64,000 bases of DNA from Glandiceps talaboti (taxonomy: Eukaryota > Hemichordata > Enteropneusta > Spengelidae): positions 21,216,584 to 21,280,583 of the forward strand of contig NC_135566.1 in NCBI RefSeq assembly GCF_964340395.1, written 5' to 3'. A model generated the notes under the pieces. It searched no databases. It was not told the origin of the DNA and saw only the letters and a list, made by a program, of their open reading frames with translations. Made by a program: the position numbers and the translations under genes. Every line of letters begins with the position of its first letter. The first letter of the stretch is position 1. Shown here piece after piece: positions 11,963-24,576 of this stretch.

Positions 11963-12139
11963 GTATTTGGTTTAAAGTAATATATTTAATGATCGTCTCA
12001 GTAGACAGGTTCATAAGGTTGACATTTCATGGTTTCCATAATGTATTTACATTGTATCGATCATAGCGGTGTGACCGTTGTTATTTTTACCATAGTTTAC
12101 ATCATAATATAAATGTGTAGTGTTGCACTTGTGAACGTT

Positions 12140-12728
12140 CGTTAAGGAGGAGAGGGGAGGGGGAGGGGGTGTCCCAAACGAACGATGTTTGTGTGAACAT
12201 TTGTTGGGGGGAGGGGGTTGTCCCAAGCGAACGATGTTTGTGTGAACATTCATGGGGGGGGGGGGGTTGTCCCAAACAAACGATGTTTGTGTGAAAATTC
12301 ACTGAGAGGGGGGGGGGGGTGTTGTCCCAAGCGAACGATGTTTGTGTGAACATTCGTTTAGCGTGGGGGGGGGGGGGTGTTCCAAAGAAACGATGTTTGT
12401 GTGAACATTAGTTTGGGGGGGGGGGTGGTGTCCCAAGCGAACGATGTATGTGTGAACATTCATGGGGGGGGGGGTTGTACCAAGTGTACGATGTTTGTGT
12501 GAACATTCGTTTGGGGAGGGGGGGTTGTCCCAAGCGAACGATGTTAATGTGAACATTCATGGGGGGGGGGGGGGTTGTCCCAAGCAAACGGTGTTTGTAT
12601 GAACATTCGTTTAGGGTGGGGGGTGTCCCAAACGATTGATGTTTGTGTGAAAATTCGTTTGGGGGGGGGGGGGGTTGTCCCAAACGAACGATGTTTGTTT
12701 ATTGAGCTTGTGCGACATTGTGTGATTG
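12140..12728. repeat. G-rich minisatellite of about 50 bp, closed by an inverted dispersed-repeat fragment
   Basis: About 11 units combine a G run of 6-14 with GTCCCAAGCGAACGATG and TTTGTGTGAACATTCGTT. G-run length varies between copies, so the frame drifts. Pro-rich minus-strand open frames here are artefacts. The end at 12,676-12,728 is the reverse complement of the start of the 11,748 repeat. Confidence 0.88.
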
Positions 12729-12965
12729 TCACATATGTCGTGAAAGAAATAGGTCACTTTTTTTGTACCTGGGGAGGGGGAGGGGTAGTAGATTCATGGA
12801 GAGAGGCAGTGGGGTAACCCAGGGAGGGGGTCAACTGCGTGATGGGGAGGGGTCACATTGGTTGAATTTTACTTCAGACATCGGATGCACCTGTCTGATA
12901 CTCCCACTATGGACTGTTTAGAATTTCTTAAATATTTTATCCAATGCATCTATATGTTAGTTTTG

Positions 12966-14895
12966 CTATGTGATGGTTGCTACGTGTGTTGTGTTGATGG
13001 TTGCTACGTGTGTTGTGTTGATGGTTGTTATGTGTATTGTGTTGATGGTTGCTGCGTGTATTGTGTTGATGGTTGCTACGTGTATTGTTTTGATGGTTGC
13101 TATGTGTATTGTGTTGATGGTTGCTACGTGTGTTGTGTTGATGGTTGCTATGTGTGTTGTGTTGATGGTTGCTACGTGTGTTGTGTTGATGGTTGCTATG
13201 TGTATTGTGTTGATGGTTGTTATGTGTATTGTGTTAATGGTTATGTGTATTGTGTTAATGGTTGCTAAGTGTGTTGTGTTGATGGTTGCTACGTGTGTTG
13301 TGTTGATGGTTGCTATGTGTGTTGTGTTGATGGTTGCTACGTGTGTTGTGTTGATGGTTGCTACGTGTATTGTGTTGATGGTTGCTACGTGTATTGTGTT
13401 AATGGTTGTTTCATGTATTGTGTTGATGGTTGCTAAGTGTGTTGTGTTGATGGTTGCTACGTGTATTGTGTTGATGGTTGCTACGTGTATTGTGTTGATG
13501 GTTGTTACGTGTATTGTGTTGATGGTTGTTATGTGTATTGTGTTAATGGTTGTTATGTGTATTGTGTTGATGGTTGTTTCATGTATTGTGTTGATGGTTG
13601 CTAAGTGTATTGTGTTGATGGTTGTTATGTGTATTGTGTTAATGGTTGCTAAGTGTGTTGTGTTGATGGTTGTTACGTGTATTGTGTTGATGGTTGCTAA
13701 GTGTATTGTGTTGATGGTTGTTATGTGTATTGTGTTGATGGTTGCTAAGTGTATTGTGTTGATGGTTGTTATGTGTATTGTGTTAATGGTTGCTAAGTGT
13801 ATTGTGTTGATGGTTGTTACATGTATTGTGTTGATGGTTGCTAAGTGTGTTGTGTTGATGGTTGTTACGTGTTGATGGTTGTTACGTGTATTGTGTTGAT
13901 GGTTGCTACGTGTATTGTGTTGATGGTTGTTATGTGTATTGTGTTGATGGTTGTTACGTGTATTGTGTTGATGGTTGCTACGTGTGTTGTGTTGATGGTT
14001 GCTACGTGTATTGTGTTAATGGTTGTTTCATGCATTGTGTTGATGGTTGCTACGTGTATTGTGTTGATGGTTGCTACGTGTATTGTGTTGATGGTTGTTA
14101 CGTGTATTGTGTTGATGGTTATTACGTGTATTGTGTTGATGGTTGCTACGTGTGTTGTGTTGATGGTTGCTACGTGTATAGTGTTAATGGTTGCTAAGTG
14201 TGTTGTGTTGATGGTTGCTAAGTGTGTTGTGTTGATGGTTGTTACGTGTTGATGGTTGTTACGTGTATTGTGTTGATGGTTGCTACGTGTATTGTGTTGA
14301 TGGTTGTTACGTGTATTGTGTTGATGGTTGTTACGTGTATTGTGTTGATGGTTGCTATGTGTGTTGTGTTGATGGTTGCTACGTGTATTGTGTTAATGGT
14401 TGTTTCATGCATTGTGTTGATGGTTGCTACGTGTATTGTGTTGATGGTTGCTACGTGTATTGTGTTGATGGTTGTTACGTGTATTGTGTTGATGGTTATT
14501 ACGTGTATTGTGTTGATGGTTGCTACGTGTGTTGTGTTGATGGTTGCTAAGTGTGTTGTGTTGTGTTGATGGTTGTTACGTGTTGATGGTTGCTACGTGT
14601 ATTGTGTTGATGGTTGCTACGTGTATTGTGTTGATGGTTGTTTCATGCATTGTGTTGATGGTTGCTAAGTGTATTGTGTTGATGGTTGTTACGTGTTGAT
14701 GGTTGTTACGTGTATTGTGTTGATGGTTGCTACGTGTATTGTCTTGATGGTTGTTTCATGCATTGTGTTGATGGTTGCTACGTGTATTGCGTGGATGATT
14801 GCTATACATATTGTGTTGATGGTTGCTATGTGTATTGTGTTGATGGTTGCTATGTGTATTGTGTTGATGGTTGCTATACATATTGTGTTGATGGT
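12966..14895. repeat. 24-bp minisatellite, about 80 copies, with higher-order duplication
   Basis: Unit GATGGTTGCTACGTG plus TATTGTGTT. The 24-bp length keeps several frames open, giving spurious repeating peptides such as MVATCIVL and DGCYVYCV. A shortened unit (GTTACGTGTTGATGG) recurs at about 13,865, 14,242, 14,578 and 14,690. The first two are 377 bp apart, within a repeated block. Confidence 0.95.
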
Positions 14896-15404
14896 GGTTG
14901 ACCTATATAAAAACACATGAGATGGTGCATGCTGTCTTGTTGACATTCTAGAAAGTATACTTTCTGGGAAACACAATGGATTTAGAGGTCAAAGATTCAG
15001 ACTAATTTAATGTGAAATGGGGGAGTGGGGGAGGGGGGGGGGAATACTGGAATTAGACATTGAGTGTGTCGGACGGGTGTCCTTTTTAGCACACCTGATA
15101 AGATGAACAGTGTTGACATATATTTATTTTCAAGTTTCATTATAGGAACATGTAAGTTTTGCCAAATAAGGAAGTGTATATACTAGTGACAGGAAGTACC
15201 CTTCAGATGACAGTTTTATAAGAATTATGCGTTATTTCTATACTATGCTAGTCTTAATTACCAAAAATTACAGATTAAAAACTTGCTTCGGAAAAAAATT
15301 AAAAATTAGGTTTGAAAAACAGTTGTCTGACAGAGCTATAGAAAAAGTTGGTTGAGAACAAAAGAATTATTGTATGTTAGTAATCCTTATTACTCCACTG
15401 ATAA

Positions 15405-16655
15405 GATAACACTAAATTAAAGTGAGACCCTGGGACTGAAACCCTGGCCTTTAACTGATAAGATAACACTAATGTGAGAACCTGGGACTGAAACCCTGGC
15501 CTTTAACTGATAAGATAACACTAATGTGAGACCCTGGGACTGAAACCATGGCCTTTAACTGATAAGATAACACTAATGTGAGACCCTGGGACTGAAACCA
15601 TGGCCTTTAACTGATAAGATAACACTAATGTGAGACCCTGGGACTGAAACCCTGGCCTTTAACTGATAAGATAACACTAATGTCAGACCCTGGGACTGAA
15701 ACCATGGCCTTCAACTGATAAGATAACACTAATGTGAGACCCTGGGACTGAAACCATGGCCTTTAACTGATAAGATAACACTAATGTGAGACCCTGGGAC
15801 TGAAACCCTGGCCTTTAACTGATAAGATAACACTAATGAGAGACCCTGGGACTGAAACCCTGGCCTTTAACTGATAAGATAACACTAATGTGAGACCCTG
15901 GGACTGAAACCATGGCCTTCAACTGATAAGATAACACTAATGAGAGACCCTGGGACTGAAACCCTGGCCTTTAACTGATAAGATAACACTAATGTGAGAA
16001 CCTGGGACTGAAACCATGGCCTTTAACTGATAAGATAACACTAATGTGAGAACCTGGGACTGAAACCATGGCCTTTAACTGATAAGATAACACTAATGTC
16101 AGACCCTGGGACTGAAACCCTGGCCTTTAACTGATAAGATAACACTAATGTCAGACCCTGGGACTGAAACCCTGGCCTTTAACTGATAAGATAACACTAA
16201 TGTCAGACCCTGGGACTGAAACCCTGGCCTTTAACTGATAAGATAACACTAATGTCAGACCCTGGGACTGAAACCCTGGCCTTTAACTGATAAGAAAACA
16301 CTAATGTCAGACCCTGGGACTGAAACCCTGGCCTTTAACTGATAAGATAACACTAATGTGAGAACCTGGGACTGAAACCATGGCCTTTAACTGATAAGAT
16401 AACACTAATGTGAGAACCTGGGACTGAAACCCTGGCCTTTAACTGATAAGATAACACTAATGTGAGACCCTGGGACTGAAACCCTGGCCTTTAACTGATA
16501 AGAAAACACTAATGTCAGACCCTGGGACTGAAACCCTGGCCTTTAACTGATAAAATAACACTAATGTGAGACCCTGGGACTGAAACCCTGGCCTTTAACT
16601 GATAAGATAACACTAATGTGAGAACCAGGGAGGGAAACCCTGGCCTTTAACTTTG
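15405..16655. repeat. 52-bp minisatellite, about 24 copies
   Basis: The unit contains ACTGATAAGATAACACTAAT and CCCTGGGACTGAAACCCTGG. Copies differ mainly at a few sites (GTGAG/GTCAG/GAGAG, CCCTGG/CCATGG, ACCC/AACC). No coding potential. Confidence 0.95.
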
Positions 16656-16869
16656 GTAAGCTTACATACATCACTAATTGTATGCAGTACGAATATCCAG
16701 ATCGGGTAATCTTTACAAAAAGGACATACATGCTATTACAATGGCTTCCTAAGATAGGCACAAATTAAACTAAACTTATCATAATTCATTGATCGATGTG
16801 ATAGATATAAAAATAGTGGTGACTGTTTCGGGTCATCTTTCCTTTGACTTCACCTTTGATCCATTTCTC

Positions 16870-17108
16870 AACTTACGACTCCATAATATTTGCGATGGTA
16901 TTTGTCAGAGAAATTGGCCTATTAAAGTCACTCAGTGAGCCCGGGTTACGAACTTACGACTCCATAATATTTGCGATGGTATTTGTCAGAGAAATTGGCC
17001 TATTAAAGTCACTCAGTGAGCCCGGGTTACGAACTTACGACTCCATAATCTTTGCGATGGTATTTGTCAGTGAGATTGGCCTAACGTCACTCAATGAGCC
17101 CGGGTTAC
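16870..17108. repeat. 81-bp tandem triplication
   Basis: Three copies beginning ACTTACGACTCCATAAT at 16,871, 16,952 and 17,033. The first two are almost identical and the third has diverged. The 27-codon open unit is probably accidental. Confidence 0.9.
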
Positions 17109-17399
17109 TTAACACAATGGATTTTGCACTGTATGGGTAACAGAGAAAATTATTTAAATCATTAACAGACAGAAAGATAAATGTTATAATGTTACAAGAA
17201 ACTCATAGTATAAATATACATCAAAATACTGCCCTCTTTATACTTTGTCATGTATTTATTAATAAATTTTATTTACAGTGTCTTAGGAGACATACTTGAT
17301 TAGCAAGTAGCTATTTTCTGGTCTCCTTTTACTTACCTCAAAACATGTATTATTTTATTTTGTCTACGAATGTAAATTTAATAAGTAGGTAATAAAGAA

Positions 17400-17401
<2 letters not shown>

Positions 17402-17450
<49 letters not shown>
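17402..17450. repeat. (AC)n microsatellite
   Basis: About 24 uninterrupted dinucleotides. Confidence 0.95.
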
Positions 17451-17458
<8 letters not shown>

Positions 17459-17849
17459 CAACTTAATTTATAATTTTTTTGTGGAATGGTCCAGACAAAA
17501 TAGCAACACGACATCGACAATGATATGAAACATTGATAAAGGTGGATTATCAATGCCTGATATAAAAGCAATATACATTGTATGTGGTTCAACGTATTGA
17601 TGGAACAGTGATGGCTGATTTTGAAATACATGATACACAGATTTTGCTTAAGTTTGGTATTTTATGAACAGAAATTAGAAACTGTTACACTAGAAATCAT
17701 AAACCATTATTTTAATTATTCTTCCCAGATCAGAAATGTATTTTACAATTTTACAATACTATTTGATGAAAATATTGACTGTTGGGATCCACTAAAGTGA
17801 CTTTTTTTTATCAGATCTATGCCAATTACAAGGCAACAATTGATAATAA

Positions 17850-18360
17850 GTCGAGGGCTTATCAGCTTGAAATACTGCACAACAAACATATTACCAACTA
17901 ATGTAACATTATCAAAAATCAATTGACCTAGAGTTGAATCTGAGAAATGTACCTTCTGTGGTATAAAAGAAGATCAAGACACTTTAATTCATTTACTTTT
18001 GAACTTGTTATGGAGTTTTGGGATGGATTTTATATGTTGTGGAGAAGAAGAACAGGACTTAATAATATTCCAGAAGTAAGACAAATCAACCTAGGTGATG
18101 AAAAGCTGTCATTATTATTAAAGGTTGTTATTCTTGTTGCTGAGCATTATATTTCAAAGTGTAGAAAACAACCAGATTTGATGGCATACAAAAAATACTT
18201 GCAGAATATGCTGAGTGTAGAGTTTCATATTGTAGTTAGAAAAAGTAAAGAAAATGCACATATTAAGAAATGGAGAGTTTTTGAAATGACTTTCTGTGAA
18301 ATTTCCATTTACGAAAAAGAGATGTATCTTTATCTTTGTAATAAGCCCAGTAAAAATGTT
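17850..18360 (+). mobile_element. L1/Tx1-type LINE, 3'-terminal ORF2 fragment
   Basis: Frames around 17,940 give CTFCGIKEDQDTLIHLL, the C-terminal zinc-knuckle-like motif of L1/Tx1 ORF2 (CxxC...H). They are followed by a tail with 'KVVILVAEHYISKC' and 'KKYLQNMLSVEFHIV'. A frame shift splits the motif from the tail near 18,000. The fragment stops at an (AC)n tract. It is a 5'-truncated, dead copy. Confidence 0.72.
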
Positions 18361-18366
18361 ATTAAA

Positions 18367-18375
18367 TACACACAC

Positions 18376-18427
<52 letters not shown>
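18367..18427. repeat. (AC)n microsatellite joining two LINE fragments
   Basis: Nearly pure (CA)n, then CAAACAAACGAACGAACGA. It lies exactly between the L1/Tx1-like tail and a second LINE fragment. Confidence 0.95.
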
Positions 18428-18432
<5 letters not shown>

Positions 18433-18479
18433 CACACACACAAACAAACAAACGAACGAACGATCGAACGAACAAACAA

Positions 18480-18800
18480 ACACAAGAAAACTAGTAAATT
18501 TAGAATTTCAGATTATAATATTGAGTTGGGTAGACAGTCTACTCCTAAGATTCCTGTAGATGAAAGATTCTGTAAATTTTTGTCAAAATATGGTAGAAGA
18601 TGAATTTCATCATTTAATTCTTTGTTCTCATTATACAAATGAGAGAAAGGCACTTTGTGACATTAAATAATTCAAATTTTCATTTAAGGTTCCTTAAATG
18701 ACAAAAGTAAATTTTTGCATATTTTGACGTCAGATGATAAATTTCCTCTTGGAAAATTTCTTGTTGATGTAAACAGTCCTCCAGCAGTTGGCTAAATGAC
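18480..18800 (+). mobile_element. Second LINE C-terminal fragment
   Basis: Frames give KFRISDYNIELGR then PVDERFCKF, and in a shifted frame NMVEDEFHHLILCSHYTNER. This is the common Cys/His tail of many non-LTR ORF2 proteins ('RxCxxC...EDExHFLxxC'). At least one frameshift breaks it. Confidence 0.7.
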
Positions 18801-18857
18801 TATGGACGTATTGTATTCACTTGATTTCTGTATGATATTTTTTTTGTATGCTTTAGC

Positions 18858-18935
18858 ATGCTTGCTATGGCATGTTGCTATGGCATGTTGTTATGGCATG
18901 TTGCTATGGCATGTTGCTATGGCATGTTGCTATGC
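18858..18935. repeat. Short tandem repeat GCATGTTGCTATG
   Basis: About six 13-bp copies containing TTGCTATGGCATG. Confidence 0.9.
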
Positions 18936-19099
18936 TCTAAAGATTGGTTGATTGTTTGTGAAAATATTTCGAGCATATGTCATCGTTTGTACAAATCAAA
19001 CATTTTCTATGATAAGTTACCAGATCCAGCACCTTCCCTAGTCGACGAATTGAAAAGCTGTATAGCAGAGTATAGCGTGTACAATGTCGTGTGATTTTT

Positions 19100-21215
19100 T
19101 TACGGTTTCAAATTGCAACATTGTATATTGAGGCGGACACTCAAAAGAAATGAAAGTGCCTCAGGGGGCTGCACACTTATAAAATACGATGCTTATTGGT
19201 CGACGTTTTTGCTATAAAAGATAATGAACTTTTACTTTCAGACACAATATATCATTTGAGGATTGTCTGTCGTGAAATTTTAATGAAGATAGAAGTAAAT
19301 GTTGACATGGTTCGATGTAATTCATATGCAACAGTTATTTCGTAGTTGCGACATATGAATAAGCGACGGGGGGGGGGGGTCACGTCGTGGTCGCTACAAA
19401 AGTTGCTCCATGCCATGTACGATATCTCGCTCTACACGAGACCACGATACTTATAAACCTGCTTTTTTCGTCAAAATCTATCATTTTTAGTTTAGACAGT
19501 AATTGGGCAGACTATAAATATATAGCAAACATGAACTTTGACACTGTTAGATTTGACTTGTAAACCTGGAACCTGTAAAGGAGCCGTCACTATTTACGGT
19601 TGGGGGGGGGGGGGGTTCGGAGGAATTGGTTGGTAAGAAGTGGACATTCAACTGCCCCCCCTATCCTGCAGGGAAAAAATCAGTGAACCCCCCCCACACA
19701 CACACACACACACACCTGACTTTAGAAATTGGAATACCCCCCCCCCCCGTTCCATTGTATACATGAAGTGGTGGGTATTAAAGAGAGGAAATTATATTAT
19801 TTATATTGCTACAATTGTATTATTAATGATTATTGGGGTACTTACAAAACAACTTCATTTCAGTAAGAATACTTATTAAGAGCATTCCGCCATGAATGTT
19901 TTATGATCTGTACAAGTACCAGTTGTTTTACAGTATACAGTAAATGTAGTATGTACATAATTTCTGACACCACTAAATTCAAATTTTATTGGAAAAACAG
20001 TTTTTGCAGAAGGAATGTCTTACATTTACACATAATTATATCAGTATTTTATACAAATATATGACAAAGTTTATATTTTATTTCTTTTTTTTAATTAAAA
20101 GAAAAACAACAGTGTGCTGATAAAGTTTTGCCACAGATAAGACAGATAAGCAACAACGAATCCCTTGTCTCACTTCTTTGTAATTTAAATAATTCAGACT
20201 CACCAGAAACAAGGCAAGTCTTGTGAGAGTAAGGGTAACCATCACAATAATGTGTGATATTAAAGTAAGCCAAATTACCCAAAGTTTGTTGGAATGGTCA
20301 TCTGTCTGCTCACAGGTATTGCATCAATGCATAGCTTTGCTTTTAGTAGTCAATTATCCAAAGAGTGAAATAATCAGGTGAAATTTACGAAACTGCAGCT
20401 GTAAGACAGTTTTTTTGCAATGTGTTTTACTAGTCGAGACTTTCCATTGATATATTTGCAATCAGAATTTTTACCTTATTTAATACAAAGCAGGGACACT
20501 TCTAAGCTGAAACAAAGTAGTGATGACAAGCTAGTGTTACAGTGACACCTGTCAAATTATAATGACTTCAGTACATATTTACAAACTGGGTGACAACCTG
20601 ACAACTAATTGATTCAAAGTTTGCTTTCAGAGTTTATACTAGTAGTTATATATTACTCACATATTTATTTTAAGATATTGTTATATAATTTAGTTTCTAC
20701 TTTACACACAACTCCACATTGTACATGTAGTACATAAACAAATATTTAGGAAAACCAAAAGCTTTAATGTTTTGAAAATATTTTCTATTTGTTTTAAAAT
20801 GTTAATAAAGTTACATTTTATGTAACAGGTTAAATAATCCTGATACTGTGTACACAAGTTTTTCGAAACAGAGTTTTGTGTATATATAGCCCCCACTACC
20901 TTTCCCTCATTTTTTGGTAGTCCCCCCCCCCGACCAACTCCAATTTTCAAGTGACCCGTCACCCCCTCCAAATTCCTCCGACCCCCCCCCCCCAAGAGTT
21001 GCAAATTAAACGAAATATGTAAAGACTGCAATTGATATCTAAGTTTAATATTGTTAGTGGAGTTTGAGATATGTGAGCTAACTACAGAGGACTGCCAATG
21101 TTTACCGTTGAGGGCAGCAGACTATTGAGGAGGAAAATTTGACCCATGTTAAGTAACTACAACAGTGGAAACTGAATTGCTATGTTGATAAAGCTATTGA
21201 ATGGGTTTTGGTGTA
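19100..21215. other. No gene recognised
   Basis: AT-rich intergenic sequence. Poly-G/poly-C patches near 19,600-19,750 and 20,920-20,995 appear to be inverted relatives (GGAGGAATT next to a G run, against AATTCCTCC next to a C run). A short (CA)n lies at 19,694. Small open frames here are not supported by any family pattern. Confidence 0.5.
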
Positions 21216-22880
21216 TTTATTATTATTATTATTGTCTTTATTTTGCAACCAAACACAAAGAGGTGGTTGAAATCATACAATTTACAATCTCAAATACACA
21301 GGAATACACTGACTAAAAGAGTACAGACATTAGGCTAAAATGTTTAAGAATGATTCCTAATGAAAGGTTATTAACGTTGTTACCAACCACTTCTACGGGG
21401 AATCACACTCACTTGGCTAGCTGAGAGATACTCACTCAGGAATCAATGCACATTGACCAACAGGATGCTTGTAGATAGGTTTATTTCACAGCTTAGCGGC
21501 AAGTACCAGGCAGATAAGATCAAGGGTAGAAGCCAGAGTGGAGGTATAGGATTCTAAGAACCAGCTCTCGCCATATATTCATTGCTTACATTCTACCCTC
21601 CAGATTGCCCTCTCGACTCTCCATCCTCCCCGTACTATTAAAAATGTAATAAATATAGCACAGACACTGGGCGTTTCTACATACACAAAACACATTACAA
21701 TTCTTATTCTAAGATTGCTGATTGGGTTAAAATGTCATATCTCTGACGTGGACTTATTGATATTAATGAATTCTTTTATCGTGTTGCTTCAATACCCTTC
21801 TTTTGTCTTTAGTCCTGTGTCAGCTCTTGAACTTGTATAGAGTTAATTACAAAGAATTAATTATGCTACTGGAGATCACTCTCTTTTCCATTGTACTATA
21901 TCAAGCTGTCTCAGGACGTATGGTTGACCTTCGCCTTTCCTATTCTATTGATTACTGTTAAAAAGGTCTATACAAGCTCGAAAACATTCTGCCAAGCCAT
22001 CATTAGTAATTGTACAAAGCGTATGGTATGAAACTGTTTTTGAATCGTTCTGTTCTACATCTGGGAATACTATATTTTTATTGAGTGACGGGTCTTCCTT
22101 GTTGAGATTGGATTGATCAAGTATTTTAATTTGTCATTACTAATGCATATTTCCCCCCAAAAAAAGATTGGCATATTGTATTTCTCCTCTGCGTTAGAGT
22201 TTTGATATTGGTAGAGACACATTCCGGATATGTCTGAGGAAAAATAATCCGGAATGCTCTTTTTTGTACCATCTCAATTTGTTGTGCTTGATCACTTGTA
22301 AGTGCATTATGCCACAGTGGACAAGCGTATTTTACCACTGGTCGTATAATTGAGGTATAGTACAACAATAAGTGCTTAGTACTCAATCCTGATCTCTTGA
22401 GTAGAGTAAGAAAATACAACCATTTAGATGCTTTACTGTATATATAATCAACATGATCTGACCATCATTACCCCGAGAAAATTCTAAACGGTGATTCTTT
22501 CGACGACTGTGTCATTTATTTTGGTGAGGGGAATTTCTCGTTGGTCTTTCTTAAATGAGATTATCATGTCTTTTGTTTTGTCTGGATTTAATTTCATATT
22601 GTTTGCCTTAGACCAGTCAGTTGTGTAGTTTATTGCCTCTTGCATATTACTCCTAGTTGATAAAATTTCGGACAAAGTGGTATCATCCATGAACTTATGT
22701 GACCGAGTTTGTGGTTTCAGGTCGTTAATCATAATGAGGAATAACAAAGGACCCAACCATGAACCTTGTGGGACTGATCCATTCAGTTTGGCTCAGTCAG
22801 ATACTTCTTTGCCGAGAATAACACGTTGTTATCCATTGGATCAAAATTTGTACTCACAGTAATCTGGCGTTTCTCATGAC
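21216..22880 (-). mobile_element. CR1/Jockey-like LINE, 5'-truncated, minus strand
   Basis: Minus-strand frames read GPLLFLIMINDL, then HKFMDDTTLSE (the reverse-transcriptase catalytic box, with FMDD), then KANNMKLNPDKTKDMIIS. After a break follow 'LLLYYTSIIRPVVKYACPLW' and 'QIEMVQKRAFRIIFP' (22,126-22,419). The 3' end lies at about 21,216 and reads AATAAAGACAATAATAATAA on the minus strand, a typical microsatellite-like LINE tail. Frameshifts or stops between the two blocks show it is dead. Bases 21,360-21,650 match no recognised LINE part and may be a secondary insertion. Confidence 0.82.
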
Positions 22881-23058
22881 CTCCATCATCTTACAGTATA
22901 TTTGGGTATTATTGTGTTGGGTATTCTGATGTTTCATATCATAGTAACCATGGTAACGTGATAATCTAACATTACTAAACAATATTTGTAATTAGCCCCC
23001 AACGGGCATCACCCGGGCTATCACAAAAACCGCACTGTCCCAAAACATTAATGTTGCA

Positions 23059-24576
23059 GGGTGACCCTAAAACGAATGACAACCTGAATGACGGAAAACG
23101 AATGACAGCATTTCTAGGTGGTAAACAGTGGAATTACACCCTTTTCTACATTCAGTTAGTTGAATGACACCCTCTGCACTGTAAAACCAGTGGAATGACA
23201 GCCGCCACTCTATAAAATAAGTGGAATGACAGCATTTTTAATGCTTTAGAACTGGAATGACAGCATTTATAGGTGGTAAACAGTGGAATGACACCCTTTT
23301 CTACATTCAGTTAGTTGAATGACAGCCTCTACACTGTAGAACCCCTGGAATGACAGCCGCCACTCTATAAAATAAGTGGAATGACAGCATTTTTAATGCT
23401 TTGGAACTGGAATGACAGCATTTTTAGGTGGTAAACAGTGGAATGACACCCTTTTCTACAATCAGTTAGTTGAATGACACACTCTGCACTGTAGAACCAC
23501 TGGAATGACAGCCGCCACTCTATAAAATAAGTGGAATGACAGCATTTTCAATGCTTTAGAACTGGAATGACAGCATTTCTAGGTGGTAAACAGTGGAATG
23601 ACACCCTTTTCTACATTCAGTTAGTTGAATGACAGCCTCTACACTGTAGAACCCCTGGAATGACAGCCGCCACTCTATAAAATAAGTGGAATGACAGCAT
23701 TTTTAATGCTTTGGAACTGGAATGACAGCATTTTTAGGTGGTAAACAGTGGAATGACACCCTTTTCTACAATCAGTTAGTTGAATGACACACTCTGCACT
23801 GTAGAACCACTGGAATGACAGCCGCCACTCTATAAAATAAGTGGAATGACAGCATTTTCAATGCTTTAGAACTGGAATGACAGCATTTCTAGGTGGTAAA
23901 CAGTGGAATGACACCCTTTTCTACATTCAGTTAGTTGAATGACACCCTCTGCACTGTAGAACCACTGGAATGACAGCCGCCACTCTATAAAATAAGTGGA
24001 ATGACAGCATTTTCAATGCTTTAGAACTGGAATGACAGCATTTCTAGGTGGTAAACAGTGGAATGACACCCTTTTCTACATTCAGTTAGTTGAATGACAC
24101 CCTCTACACTGTAGAACCACTGGAATGACAGCCGCCACTCTATAAAATAAGTGGAATGACAGCATTTTTAATGCTTTGGTACTGGAATGACAGCATTTCT
24201 AGGTGGTAAACAGTGGAATGACACCCTTTTCTACATTCAGTTAGTTGAATGACACCCTCTGCACTGTAAAACCAGTGGAATGACAGCCGCCACTCTATAA
24301 AATAAGTGGAATGACAGCATTTTTAATGCTTTAGAACTGGAATGACAGCATTTCTAGGTGGTAAACAGTGGAATGACACCCTTTTCTACATTCAGTTAGT
24401 TGAATGACAGCCTCTACACTGTAGAACCCCTGGAATGACAGCCGCCACTCTATATAAAATAAGTGGAATGACAGCATTTTTAATGCTTTGGAACTGGAAT
24501 GACAGCATTTTTAGGTGGTAAACAGTGGAATGACACCCTTTTCTACATTCAGTTAGTTGAATGACACCCTCTGCAC
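23059..24576 (+). repeat. Foldback left arm (about 9.5 direct 155-bp units)
   Basis: Unit starts are 155 bp apart (for example 23,101, 23,256 and 23,411). The outer 41 bp is a specific end with GAATGAC at tighter spacing (23,074, 23,086, 23,100) before the 31-bp rhythm begins. Confidence 0.95.

Noticed and set aside
12047-12732. Pro-rich minus-strand frames with FTQTSF repeats
   Set aside because: Translations of the G-rich minisatellite. G-run length shifts the frame from unit to unit.
12858-14920. Long frames repeating MVATCIVL or DGCYVYCV
   Set aside because: A 24-bp unit is a multiple of three, so open frames persist by chance in several phases. There is no start context, domain or splice support.
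16844-17140. 98-residue frame of three YDSIIFAMVFV repeats
   Set aside because: An 81-bp tandem triplication keeps the frame by length. No other sign of coding.
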